Assembly (NCBI RefSeq): GCF_020667895.1
Contig: NZ_JAFMPS010000012.1
Location: forward strand, 33,793 to 97,792
Source of the DNA: Alcanivorax sp. 1008
Lineage (GTDB): Bacteria; Pseudomonadota; Gammaproteobacteria; Pseudomonadales; Alcanivoracaceae
DNA: 64,000 nucleotides
Reading direction: 5' to 3'
This document shows, one piece after another, positions 38,987-48,382 of the stretch. The notes beneath the pieces were generated by a model. That model was not told the origin of the DNA. It worked only from the letters and a program-made list of their open reading frames with translations, and made no database searches. Positions within the stretch are counted from its first letter, which is position 1. The number at the start of each line of letters is the position of its first letter. The position numbers were made by a program, and so were the translations under genes.

Positions 38987-39820
38987 CTATTCAACCAAAC
39001 GCACAGCTTTCTCTTGCGACTTTATCTCCGTCACTGTGCCCAGATCATTTTGCTGGCCGGTCCACGGCTGCAGCCGTATGCGACGATTATCAAGCTGGTC
39101 GATAAACGGGTACTTGATGATGTCCAGGTAGGGGGAGTGATCAAAGTCCGAGGCAAAGTAGATGCCGGGTTGGCGACTGTAAAGTTGGCTAACGCCACCA
39201 TGTTCCTGTTTGACCAGTGGCATCACCGGAAACTGGACAAAGCCGAAGGCTTCGCCCACTGGAGTGCCGGTGATCTGGCGCAGCAGGCTGCCGGCCAGTG
39301 CCGCGAAAGCACTGCAACGCCAGCGGCGGGGCAATAATGACCAGGGCAGCAGCAGGGTCATCACCGCGAACCAGGACCGCTGTGCTCCGACTCCCAGCCG
39401 GCTGATGGCATGACGAATCAGTGCCTGCCGCTCTTCATTATTGAGGCTGCGTGGCCGACAGATACGCAGGTGCTCGTGCTCCAGCAAGGAAAGTGATTGC
39501 AGGGTAATGCCGCTGTCCAGTCGCGCATCAAGGATCAGTCGGGTATCCGGGCCGCAGGCCAGATAGCCGTCAAGCTGGCGTCTCAGGGCCGGGTCGGCAA
39601 TATCATGCGGCTGGCCAAGGTAGAGAATCGCCCGCGACCAGCGCGAAGAGGTGACGTTCTTTAAGGCTTCATCCAGGCGGCTGCGACCATCAATCAGAAT
39701 CACATCGCCGGGCTGCAGGGTGCGGCTCAGCCGGTCAAAGTCAGACAGGCGAATGACGCTGCCGGGGCGGTCATGCTGCAAAAAATCACAGCACCATTGG
39801 TAAATACTGTTCAGGTCCAT
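38987..39820 (-). CDS. NlpC/P60-like (YiiX/YebB-type) protein with substituted histidine
   Basis: The 277-residue protein fits the permuted papain-like group: LQPGDVILIDGRSRLDEALKNVTSSRWSRAILYLG (about 35-69) followed much later by CSAFAALAG with Cys169. In this group the first block normally contains a histidine (sWSHaalYlG). Here the place is Arg63 (RWSRAILYLG), so the classic Cys-His pair is incomplete, although nearby His72 could substitute. The middle has a hydrophobic stretch (about 150-163) that may touch the membrane. It lies 39 bases after the aminotransferase gene on the same strand. Function unknown; a lipid- or peptide-amide hydrolase or a dead relative are both possible. Confidence 0.68.
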   Translation of the reverse strand: MDLNSIYQWCCDFLQHDRPGSVIRLSDFDRLSRTLQPGDVILIDGRSRLDEALKNVTSSRWSRAILYLGQPHDIADPALRRQLDGYLACGPDTRLILDARLDSGITLQSLSLLEHEHLRICRPRSLNNEERQALIRHAISRLGVGAQRSWFAVMTLLLPWSLLPRRWRCSAFAALAGSLLRQITGTPVGEAFGFVQFPVMPLVKQEHGGVSQLYSRQPGIYFASDFDHSPYLDIIKYPFIDQLDNRRIRLQPWTGQQNDLGTVTEIKSQEKAVRLVE

Positions 39821-39859
39821 GATGGCTACCGTTGCCGTTGTTCTGATTGCGCGGTCACG

Positions 39860-40981
39860 TTACAGCACCGCCAGCAGCCGGTCGATGACCGAATCGCTGG
39901 TATAGAAATGTGGTGACAGGCGCACGCCGCCGCCCCGTGGCGCGCAGACCACGCCGGCATCAGTGAGTCGCCGGAACAGGGCAGGAGTGTCCTCCCGGGT
40001 GGATCGGAAGGTGACAATACCGGCACGCCTGTCCGGTGACGGCGGGCTGATCAGCTGCATGTCTCGTTGCTGCAGGCCAAGTTGCAGACGGCTGACCCGG
40101 TCTGCCAGTCGCTGACTCACCTGATCCATGCCCACCTCCAGCAGCAGCGACAGGCTGGCACTGAGGGCGTGGGCGCAGAGAATATTCGGGCTGCCACACT
40201 CAAAGCGCCGGGCGGAGGAGGCAGGCTGCCAGTCCTGACGATCATAATCGCCAGCCTGTTCCACCATGTGCCAGCCGAACTGGTGCAGTGTCAGCTTTGA
40301 TCGCAGCGCTGGCCGACACCAGAATAGCGCCAGTCCTTCTGGACCAAGCATCCATTTGTGGCCGTCGGCGACAACGAAGTCGGCCTGCCATTGCTGTACA
40401 TCGACCGGGATGGCGCCGATGGCCTGTATGGCGTCCACACAAAACAGGATGCCGCGTGCCCGGCAGGCCTCGCCGAGCCGCTGCATATCCAGACGCAGGC
40501 CGCTGCCGAACTGGACGGCACTGATGGCCAGCAGGCGCACCCGCTCATCCATGGCGGCAATCAGGGCGCCTTCCGGGTCATCTGCGTCGAGTGACACGGC
40601 GCTGACCTCGACGCCCTGTGTGGCCAGTGCCTGCCAGGGAATGCGGTTGGAGGGAAATTCCTGATCACTGATCAGGATGCGGTCTCCCGGCTGCCAACCG
40701 AGGCCACTGGCGACCACGGACAGCCCTTCAGAAGTGTTCTTCAGCAGGGCGATATCGTCGGCAGAAGCCGCGCCAATCAGCGTCTTCAGTTGCTCTCGCA
40801 AGCGTTGTTCGGTGGCCAGCCATTGCGGGTAGTGGCGGGCGCCGCTGCGCGCATTTTCCTCGGCAAAGCGGATCACCGCATCCCGGCTGCGGGCCGGCCA
40901 GGGGGCCACCGCCGCATGATTCAGGTAAAGCATTGCCGGGTCCTGGGGGAACTCTCGGTGAAGGTCAATTGCCATGCTCAC
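39860..40981 (-). CDS. Aminotransferase class V-fold PLP enzyme
   Basis: The 373-residue enzyme has the class V plan: N-terminal YLNHAAVAPWP, KNTSEGLSVVASGL, the aspartate of FCVDAIQAIGAIPVD, and the PLP lysine in VADGHKWMLGPEG (about residue 209). It resembles the cysteine desulfurase/isopenicillin-epimerase-like branch (RRFECGSPN, GVRLSPHFYTS). No cysteine-containing desulfurase loop is evident, so a selenocysteine-lyase or epimerase-like activity is as likely as desulfuration. Two close starts (40981, 40975) are possible. It is divergent from the TetR gene. Confidence 0.85.
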   Translation of the reverse strand: MSMAIDLHREFPQDPAMLYLNHAAVAPWPARSRDAVIRFAEENARSGARHYPQWLATEQRLREQLKTLIGAASADDIALLKNTSEGLSVVASGLGWQPGDRILISDQEFPSNRIPWQALATQGVEVSAVSLDADDPEGALIAAMDERVRLLAISAVQFGSGLRLDMQRLGEACRARGILFCVDAIQAIGAIPVDVQQWQADFVVADGHKWMLGPEGLALFWCRPALRSKLTLHQFGWHMVEQAGDYDRQDWQPASSARRFECGSPNILCAHALSASLSLLLEVGMDQVSQRLADRVSRLQLGLQQRDMQLISPPSPDRRAGIVTFRSTREDTPALFRRLTDAGVVCAPRGGGVRLSPHFYTSDSVIDRLLAVL

Positions 40982-41118
40982 GAAATCCTGTCGTTGGCAC
41001 CGGTTTAATGGGGGGTGCGGTGAATTTCAAAATGGGCCGGAAGCAGGACTGATGGGCCATTTTCCGTTAGACTTGCCAGTCATTTTTGAGCTTTGTGCCC
41101 CCGCCTAAGGAGATACCA

Positions 41119-41751
41119 ATGGGTGATCTGGAAAAAGCGACCCGTCGAGCCCAGGAGTTCCGCCAGCGTGAGCGGGAGATTCTGGACGCTGCTCTGGAGT
41201 TGTTCCTGGAGCAGGGCGAGGACCGTGTCACGGTAGAGATGATTGCTGACAAGGTCGGCATCGGCAAGGGCACTATCTACAAACACTTCGAAACCAAGAA
41301 CGAAATCTATCTGCTGCTGATGATTCGTTACGAGGAATCTCTGGCCGAGCGATTTGGCAAGATTCGTGAATCAGACGACAAGGAGCGGCTGGCCCGGGAT
41401 TATTTCCATTTCCGTATTGCCGATCCGAAGCGCTACCAGCTGTTTGATCGGCTTGAGAACAAGGTGATTAAAGATCATGCAGTGCCTGAGCTGGTGGAAA
41501 AGCTGCATCGTATTCGCGCCGCCAACTTCGAACACCTTAGCCGGATTGTGCGTTCGCGTATTGATGAAGGCACGCTGGAGGATGTTCCCGAGATCTACCA
41601 TATTTGTATTGCCTGGGCGCTGGCTCACGGCGCTGTGGCGTTGATGGAGTCTCCCTTCTACCAGAAGCTCATTGACGACAAGACGGATTTTCTCGATTTT
41701 CTCGTCAATATTGGTATTCGCATGGGTAACAAGGGCCAGCGGGGCCACTGA
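41119..41751 (+). CDS. TetR-family transcriptional regulator
   Basis: The 210-residue protein has an N-terminal helix-turn-helix (about 20-60): REREILDAALELFLEQGEDRVTVEMIADKVGIGKGTIYKHFETKNEIY, the typical TetR pattern with GTIYKHF. The C-terminal ligand domain is unassigned. AAGGAG at 41107-41112 fixes the ATG at 41119; an earlier in-frame start lacks a ribosome site. It is followed two bases later by a DUF1285 gene. Its target and ligand are not evident. Confidence 0.92.
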   Translation: MGDLEKATRRAQEFRQREREILDAALELFLEQGEDRVTVEMIADKVGIGKGTIYKHFETKNEIYLLLMIRYEESLAERFGKIRESDDKERLARDYFHFRIADPKRYQLFDRLENKVIKDHAVPELVEKLHRIRAANFEHLSRIVRSRIDEGTLEDVPEIYHICIAWALAHGAVALMESPFYQKLIDDKTDFLDFLVNIGIRMGNKGQRGH

Positions 41752-41753
41752 GT

Positions 41754-42311
41754 ATGTCCTCAGCGCTGGACGACCTGCTGGCTCGCCTTGCTGAGGCTGA
41801 GCAATCTCCCGGTGGCCCACCGCTGGAAAAATGGCAGCCGCCGCTGTCCGGTGATATCGATATTCGCATTGCTTCCGATGGCCGCTGGTATCATGAAGGC
41901 ACGGTCTTTCAACGGACGGCGCTGGTAAAGCTATTTTCTTCCATTCTGCGCCGTGAAGGTGAGGATTATGTCCTCGTCACGCCGGTGGAAAAATGGCGCA
42001 TTCAGGTTGATGACTTACCATTTATTGCACACTCCGTTGCTCGGCTCGAGCGTGACGGCATCAGTATGTTGCTGGTTACCACGAATGTGGGCGAGGAGCT
42101 GGTGATTGGTGAGGCGCACCCCCTTGAGGTCCAGATTAGTGCGGATGATGAGCCTCGGCCGGCCGTCGAGGTGCGCGCTGGTTTGTGGGCGAGAGTTGAT
42201 CGCCCGTCTTTCTATCAACTTGTCGACTGGGCTGAGTCATGCACCGAAAATGGGCGCACGGAGCTGCGCGTTCATAGTGCCGGCAAAATCTTTACCCTGG
42301 GGAGTATATAG
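41754..42311 (+). CDS. DUF1285-domain protein
   Basis: The 185-residue protein matches DUF1285: PLEKWQPPLSGDIDIRIASDGRWYHEGTVFQRTALVKLFSSILRREG (about 23-69) and YVLVTPVEKWRIQVDDLPF. The family is small, cytosolic and without known function; it is often next to a TetR regulator in pseudomonads, as here. Two-base spacing shows a shared operon. Confidence 0.88.
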   Translation: MSSALDDLLARLAEAEQSPGGPPLEKWQPPLSGDIDIRIASDGRWYHEGTVFQRTALVKLFSSILRREGEDYVLVTPVEKWRIQVDDLPFIAHSVARLERDGISMLLVTTNVGEELVIGEAHPLEVQISADDEPRPAVEVRAGLWARVDRPSFYQLVDWAESCTENGRTELRVHSAGKIFTLGSI

Positions 42312-42407
42312 CGGGTTTATTGGCTGAAAATATCTGACAATTGGGTGGCGGCATAGTGCCTTTACCGGGATATACTCGGGCAATCGGGGCTGTTGTTGAC
42401 TCAAGTC

Positions 42408-45400
42408 ATGGATGTTTTGAGAACCATGGCGAGGGCGTTAGCGCTCTTGCTCGGCACATCGTTTTGTACCACTTCTTTTGCCGCTGTGACCTATGAGGGG
42501 ACAGCCGGCGTCCGTGCGACTGTCTTCAACGGGACTAGCTATTCAACGTTGAGTTGTATCAGTTGTCACTCGGCCGCGGCGGATGTGCCGCAACTTCCTT
42601 ATCTGGATACCTGGAGTAACGTAAACAGCTATGGTTTGACTACCACGGCGGATTTTTCCTGCGTAACTGGTTATGACGGTAGTGCAGTAAGTGGCCATAA
42701 CTATATGGCAAACCGCGTTTCCTGTGGCGAAATGCCCTCCGGCGACGATCTGGATGCTGACGGAAAATCCCTTTTCGCCGGTTGGCAAAGTAGTGGCTTC
42801 CCGCGTTGGGCGGCGCCGACTATGACTACCAGCGCGGCCTCGTCTATTTCCAAATACAGCGCGACGCTTAACGGCACCATTAATGAAAATGGCTCCGATG
42901 CTAGCGGCGGTGCATTCTTTCGCTACTCCACCAGTTTCTCCACCATTGATGCAGATGGTGGCAGCCTGTCTTCAACCACTAACCCTGCTGGTACCGGCGG
43001 TGGTCTGACATCGACCTCATACAGTCGCACTGTTTCCGGCCTTTCTTGCGGTACGACATATTACTTCAAGGCCTGGGGTACTAACTCGGTTGGCTCGGGA
43101 GAGGGGACACGGCGCAGTTTTGCTACCAGTGCTTGCCCGTCCATCAGTCAGGGCGCGAGCGTCGGCGTGGTTATGTCTGAGGACGGCTCGCCCACACCAT
43201 TCAGTCTGGTTTTGAATGCCAGCGAGAGCGTGACCTGGTCTATCTTTGATCAGGCCAATAACGGCACTGCCAGTGTCTCTGCCGGCACAGCTACTGCGAA
43301 ATCGATTTCCTATACACCCAACGCAAATTATAACGGCGCGGATACGTTCATCGTCAGAATATCCGATGGTACTACCACCGATGATATTACCGTCAACGTC
43401 ACCATTAGTGCGGTCAGCGATGCGCCGGTAATCAGTCAGGGGGCGAGCGTCGGTGTGTCCATGTCAGAGGACAGCTCGCCGACTCCTTTTTCGCTCAGCC
43501 TGAATGCCACTGACGTGGATAGTGCAACGCTTTACTGGCGGATTAGCAGTGCCGCATCGAATGGCACTGCCGGGATTTCAGGAGGCACTAACTCCACCTC
43601 TGCCAGTGGCGCTGCCAAGGGTATTACCTATACACCGACAGCCAACTACACGGGTAGCGACAGTTTTGTTGTGCAGGTCAGTGATGGTAGTAACGGCACC
43701 GGTTTGTCAGACTTCATCACAGTCAACGTCACAGTTAATGCGGTCAATGACGCACCCACCTTCAGTGTTGCTTCGCCGGTGGCTGTTGTTATGTCAGAAG
43801 ACAGTTCGCCGACGCCCTTTTCGCGCAGTCTGACCGCCAGTGATGTGGACAACGCAACGCTCTACTGGCGCATCAGTAGCGCGGCATCAAATGGAACAGC
43901 CGGAATATCCGGTGGCACTAACTCGACTTCTGCCAGCGGCGCCAGCAAGAGCATTACTTACACGCCTAATGCCAACTATTTTGGCAGCGACAGTTTTATT
44001 GTTCAGGTCAGTGACGGCTCCGGCGGTACAGGTCAGTCTGCTTTTATGACTGTGAATGTCACCGTTAGCGCGATTAATGACGCTCCAGTGATTAGCTCGA
44101 TTCCGTCCACTTCCGGTACCGAAGCTGTGCTTTACTCCTATGCAGCCAGCGTAAATGATCCGGATGATCTTAATAATGGTTCGGCGTTGACCTGGAGCCT
44201 TGATACGGCGCCGGCTGGAATGACAGTAAGTACAACCGGCTTGGTGCAGTGGACGCCGCCCAATGGGGTTACCACCGCCGATGTCACGCTGCGTGTTGCG
44301 GATGGTGGAGAGAATGGTGCGGTAGCCGATACCCAAAGCTGGACTATTTCTCTTGACGCTGTGAACGATCCGCCGGTGATTACCTCTACTGCGCCTACGG
44401 TGGCAACAGAAGATACTCAATATAGTTATCAGGTACAGGTGACTGATCCGGATGACACCAATAATGGCGCCAACCTGATTTTCCAGCTTGCCAATGAGCC
44501 GGCCGGCATGGTGGTCAGCAGCACAGGCTTGATTACCTGGACTCCACTTGAGGGCGTTTCGAGTAGCGGCGCGGTGACGGTTACGGTGAGTGATGGCGGT
44601 GAAAACGGCGCCCTGCCGGACAGTGAAATTTTTACAGTCTCTGTCACTGCGGTGAACGACGCGCCACAGATCATCAGCTCTGCAGTTACCACTGCGACCG
44701 AAGATACCTTGTATCAATATACGGTTGGGGTAACGGATCCGGATGATGCCAACAATGGCACTGCGTTGTCCTGGGCGCTGCAGAATGCGCCTGTTGGCAT
44801 GAGCATCAGCAGTACCGGCACTATCAGTTGGACTCCGACCGAAGGTGTGCTGACCAGCGGTAGTGTGACTGTCCGTGTGCAGGATGGCGGGGAAAACGGT
44901 GCCTTGCCTGCAACACAGAATTTCACCGTGAGCGTGACGCCGGTGAATGATCCGGTGACTATCACCTCCGCGGCGCCGTTAACCGCGACGGAAGATGTTC
45001 AGTATAGCTATCAGGTTTTGGTTAGTGACCCGGATGACAGCAACAATGGTAGCGATATCAGCTTCGCACTGACTAGCGCACCAGCAGGTATGTTGGTCAG
45101 CAGTACCGGGCTCGTCACCTGGACGCCGGTAAATGGTGTGTTGAGCTCTGGAACTGTGCGTGTGCGTGTGCAGGATGGGCTGGAAAATGGCGCTGTTGCG
45201 GCACAACAGCAATGGACAGTGGCGGTGACACCGGTTAACGACGCGCCCGTGTTAAGCGCGATTGCCGCTCAGTCCGTGGAGGAGTTGTCATCGTTCAGTT
45301 TGGCGGTTCAGGTAACCGACCCGGACGATGTAAATAACGGCGCTGGCCTGTCCTGGAGTCTGGACACCGCTCCCGACGGCATGACCATTAGCAGCCTCGG

Positions 45401-47462
45401 CGTTATTTCCTGGACGCCAGGGCAGAATACCGCCGGTAGTTATCCGGTAACGGTGCGAGTAGCGGATGGTGGTGAAAATGGTGCCGCCGCCGATACCGAG
45501 TCATTCTCTATTCAGGTCACTCTGCAGGATGCGGATGGCGATGGTGTGGCGGACTACGCAGATAACTGCCCGGTCAATGCTAACCCTGATCAGGCTGATC
45601 TGGACGATGACGACATTGGTAATCTTTGTGACCCGGATCGTGATGGCGATGGCATCCCCAACGATATCGAAGATCTCTATGGGCTGGATGCCGATGATGC
45701 CAGCGATGCGCTGGCAGATCTGGACGGCGACGGGCTAAGCAATCTCGCCGAGTATCAGGCATGTGCCGCCGATCTGCTGGCTGACTGCGAGGCGCTGGTG
45801 GTCGATTCTGTGGCGCCGCAGGTTAGCGTGGAAGACATTCGCACGGACCAGATTGCCTACCTCACTGATATTATCGTCACGGCCACTGCCGAAGACGGTA
45901 TTGATGGTCCGCTTCCCGCCTATCTCACGGCAATCAATGGCCAGCTGGTAGAAGCGTCAGCATCTGGCCATCTGCGCCAGCTACGCCCGGGTCGACACTT
46001 GCTGCGCTGGCAGGCAGAAGATGCCGCTGGCAATGTTGGTTCAGCGATTCAGCAAATTGATATTTTGCCGCTGGTAACATCCGGCGGAGCTCAGGTGGTT
46101 GGCCGAGGGCAAACCGTGGAGGTGCCGATTCTGCTGGGTGGGGAGGCGCCATCCTATCCAATAGCAGTGCAGTATGGCCTTTCAGGCTCCGCAGTTGAGG
46201 GTGTCGATTATCAGCTATCGGCTAACTTCTATCCGGTCGCTGCGGGAGTTAGCTCAACTATCGAACTTACTGTTGCGCCGAATCTGGCCACTGGAGAGGA
46301 TCGCTACGTCGATATCACCCTGACGGACATCAGTGGCGATGCGTTGTTAGGAGATACGCTTACCCACAGGGTGTTGATTGTCGATCGTCAGCTACCACCG
46401 GAGTTGCAGCTACGCAGCCGTCAGATGGGTAGACAGTCCGGTCATGTCTATGCTGATCAGGGGCTGGTTGAGGTGCTTGCAGATGCTCGTGATGCCAACG
46501 GTGATACGCTTAGTTATGACTGGACTGAAACGGATCCATTGCTATCGTTTAGTGGCAATAGCAATGTGCAGTCCTTTGACCCAGCGGGGCTATCTGCCGG
46601 GCAGTATCGTGTTCGGGTTGCAGTATCAGATGGCATAGCCACGGTGCGGCGTTCGCTGCAGTTGGTTGTTCAGGCTCAGGCTCCATTACTTGAAGATGAA
46701 ACCGAAGTTTATGAAGAGGGTGTGCTGGTCGCCGTGTTAATCAACGATCAGGATGGTGACGGCGTGCCGGATGCCAGTGATGGTCTTGGTGATAGTGATG
46801 GCGATGGCATTCCGGATTACCGTGACAACTTGAATGACCCGGTGCTGCAACCGCTGCAACAGACCACACAGCTTGGTCAGGCGCTGCGTAATGCGATCTC
46901 CACAGAGCCAGGGCTGCGTTTGTCCTCTGGCGATCATGCATTGCGTGCAGGTCGCGGGGGCGTGCGAGTTTATAGCTCTGAGTTGCCAGTTGATCCGGAC
47001 TACGCGGTAGTCGGCACTCTCTATGACTTCGATGTGTTCGGACTCAACGAAGCTAATCGCACAGCACGGGTAGTATTGCCATTGGTTCAAGCATTGCCAC
47101 CCCAGGCGGTCTGGCGTAAGTACGATGCTGACGGTTGGCATGGCTTTGTTGAAACCGGTAGTGACAGTATCGCCAGCGCTATGGCCACCGACGGCCGCTG
47201 TCCAGCGGTGGGCTCTGCGCTTTGGAGTCCCGGCCTGAGAGCTGGAGATAACTGTGTCCGCTTGCAAATGACCGATGGAGGCCCGAACGACGCTGACGGC
47301 ACAGCTAATGGCGTAATTCGTGATCCTTCTGGCGTCGCTGTGGCGAAGGCAGAGGTAGAAGAACCGAAAGTGCCGAGCAGTGGCCCGAATGACGCTGGAG
47401 CCATGGCCTTTTTGTATTGGCTCCTGCTGCTGTTGCCGTTGTCGCGTCGTCGTTATGTTTGA
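42408..47462 (+). CDS. Giant surface protein: mono-haem cytochrome domain, Ig-like repeats, Ca-binding repeats, C-terminal anchor
   Basis: From the ATG at 42408 (42426 is an alternative) the product is 1684 residues. Order: signal peptide ending SFA; a mono-haem cytochrome c domain with CISCH and a methionine-type distal motif (EMPSGDDL, W..SGFP); a fibronectin-like segment; three cadherin-like repeats; five He-PIG-type Ig repeats (SxTG.I.WTP pattern, about 97 residues each); thrombospondin-type calcium repeats (DADGDGVADYADNCP...); further Ig/Calx-like segments; a choice-of-anchor-U-like domain (VVLPLVQALPPQAVWRKYDADGW); and a C-terminal tail FLYWLLLLLPLSRRRYV, a membrane helix plus arginines as in CTERM sorting signals. 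It should be exported and surface-anchored. It is followed 24 bases later by a barrel gene. Confidence 0.82.
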   Translation: MDVLRTMARALALLLGTSFCTTSFAAVTYEGTAGVRATVFNGTSYSTLSCISCHSAAADVPQLPYLDTWSNVNSYGLTTTADFSCVTGYDGSAVSGHNYMANRVSCGEMPSGDDLDADGKSLFAGWQSSGFPRWAAPTMTTSAASSISKYSATLNGTINENGSDASGGAFFRYSTSFSTIDADGGSLSSTTNPAGTGGGLTSTSYSRTVSGLSCGTTYYFKAWGTNSVGSGEGTRRSFATSACPSISQGASVGVVMSEDGSPTPFSLVLNASESVTWSIFDQANNGTASVSAGTATAKSISYTPNANYNGADTFIVRISDGTTTDDITVNVTISAVSDAPVISQGASVGVSMSEDSSPTPFSLSLNATDVDSATLYWRISSAASNGTAGISGGTNSTSASGAAKGITYTPTANYTGSDSFVVQVSDGSNGTGLSDFITVNVTVNAVNDAPTFSVASPVAVVMSEDSSPTPFSRSLTASDVDNATLYWRISSAASNGTAGISGGTNSTSASGASKSITYTPNANYFGSDSFIVQVSDGSGGTGQSAFMTVNVTVSAINDAPVISSIPSTSGTEAVLYSYAASVNDPDDLNNGSALTWSLDTAPAGMTVSTTGLVQWTPPNGVTTADVTLRVADGGENGAVADTQSWTISLDAVNDPPVITSTAPTVATEDTQYSYQVQVTDPDDTNNGANLIFQLANEPAGMVVSSTGLITWTPLEGVSSSGAVTVTVSDGGENGALPDSEIFTVSVTAVNDAPQIISSAVTTATEDTLYQYTVGVTDPDDANNGTALSWALQNAPVGMSISSTGTISWTPTEGVLTSGSVTVRVQDGGENGALPATQNFTVSVTPVNDPVTITSAAPLTATEDVQYSYQVLVSDPDDSNNGSDISFALTSAPAGMLVSSTGLVTWTPVNGVLSSGTVRVRVQDGLENGAVAAQQQWTVAVTPVNDAPVLSAIAAQSVEELSSFSLAVQVTDPDDVNNGAGLSWSLDTAPDGMTISSLGVISWTPGQNTAGSYPVTVRVADGGENGAAADTESFSIQVTLQDADGDGVADYADNCPVNANPDQADLDDDDIGNLCDPDRDGDGIPNDIEDLYGLDADDASDALADLDGDGLSNLAEYQACAADLLADCEALVVDSVAPQVSVEDIRTDQIAYLTDIIVTATAEDGIDGPLPAYLTAINGQLVEASASGHLRQLRPGRHLLRWQAEDAAGNVGSAIQQIDILPLVTSGGAQVVGRGQTVEVPILLGGEAPSYPIAVQYGLSGSAVEGVDYQLSANFYPVAAGVSSTIELTVAPNLATGEDRYVDITLTDISGDALLGDTLTHRVLIVDRQLPPELQLRSRQMGRQSGHVYADQGLVEVLADARDANGDTLSYDWTETDPLLSFSGNSNVQSFDPAGLSAGQYRVRVAVSDGIATVRRSLQLVVQAQAPLLEDETEVYEEGVLVAVLINDQDGDGVPDASDGLGDSDGDGIPDYRDNLNDPVLQPLQQTTQLGQALRNAISTEPGLRLSSGDHALRAGRGGVRVYSSELPVDPDYAVVGTLYDFDVFGLNEANRTARVVLPLVQALPPQAVWRKYDADGWHGFVETGSDSIASAMATDGRCPAVGSALWSPGLRAGDNCVRLQMTDGGPNDADGTANGVIRDPSGVAVAKAEVEEPKVPSSGPNDAGAMAFLYWLLLLLPLSRRRYV

Positions 47463-47486
47463 GCTGCCAGGGATGGATGTAAGCGA

Positions 47487-48380
47487 ATGAAGTTTTTCAG
47501 AAATTGGCTTTTGCCCGGACTGTTGTTTGCTAATTCCCAGGTTTGGGCGATTGATCTGCATGATATTCAGCTCAATGCAGATATTACGGTTAACTATGAT
47601 GACAATCAGTCCCGTGCTGAGCGACAACGTGATCAGGTTGAGGATGTATCCGCCTCTATTCAGGCTAGTCTCAGCTGGTTTCGGCAGTTGAGTCCCCGTA
47701 GCCTTATCGCCCTGTCGGGTTTTGCAGAAGGCGAACGTTTCGATCAAGTGGATCTGCTTGACCGCAACACCCTGGGGGCTGGCGCCGCTTTTCGTTGGCA
47801 GCCTGATTCGTCTTTCTCTTCTCCGTTGATCGAGTGGAACGTTTCCCTGCAGGATGATGATATAGGGGTTGATCAGCGTGACAGTACGGTCCTGAAAACC
47901 CAGCTTTTTATAACCCGTCGTTTCACCGATAGGATTACCATGTCTGTTGGTGCCGAGTATCGTCATGCGGATGCGGAGAGCGTGGTTTTTGATGTTGAAA
48001 ACAGACGATTCTTCTGGAATTTTGATTACTTTTTTGCCAGGAAATATGCAGCTTATTTTACCTACAGCCATCTTCGCGGAGACGTTTTTTCATCGGCGCA
48101 GCGTATTTTTTGCAATGGTGCGTTTGCTACCGATATTTTGCCGTTGATTAACGCATCCACAGCCATTGAGCCAGATGATGCTTATAACGGTACTTTTTGT
48201 GGCGAATGGATTGCCTATCGTCTGGATGCCAGAACTAATACTTTCCTGGCTGGCGTAAATATGCCCGTCGGTAAAAGTATGTCTTTTGATGTGTCGGTCA
48301 TGCGCGCCGAGGTAGAGGCGGATCTGGGCAATCATTATGAGCGGAACATGGTTCGCGCCAGCTTGCTGAAGAGGTTCTGA
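47487..48380 (+). CDS. Small outer-membrane beta-barrel-like protein
   Basis: The 297-residue product has a signal peptide (MKFFRNWLLPGLLFANSQVWA) and alternating strands such as SASIQASLSWFRQLSPRSLIALSGF, TMSVGAEYRHADAE and SFDVSVMRAEVEA, ending in a terminal phenylalanine (LLKRF) typical of BamA-inserted barrels. Size suggests eight to twelve strands, too small to enclose a cytochrome. Two cysteines (IFCNGAF, TFCGEW) may form a disulphide in a loop. No family name is recognised. It sits between the surface protein and the haem lipoprotein, with two bases to the latter, so all three are likely co-transcribed. Confidence 0.78.
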   Translation: MKFFRNWLLPGLLFANSQVWAIDLHDIQLNADITVNYDDNQSRAERQRDQVEDVSASIQASLSWFRQLSPRSLIALSGFAEGERFDQVDLLDRNTLGAGAAFRWQPDSSFSSPLIEWNVSLQDDDIGVDQRDSTVLKTQLFITRRFTDRITMSVGAEYRHADAESVVFDVENRRFFWNFDYFFARKYAAYFTYSHLRGDVFSSAQRIFCNGAFATDILPLINASTAIEPDDAYNGTFCGEWIAYRLDARTNTFLAGVNMPVGKSMSFDVSVMRAEVEADLGNHYERNMVRASLLKRF

Positions 48381-48382
48381 GC

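Noticed and set aside
43100..45520. Regularly spaced similar DNA units, considered as a CRISPR array or DNA satellite
   Set aside because: They are about 300-base units in frame, encoding Ig-like domains with divergent third bases.
46737..48071. 444-codon minus-strand frame opposite the surface protein and barrel genes
   Set aside because: No family features; both plus-strand genes have signal peptides and recognised domains.
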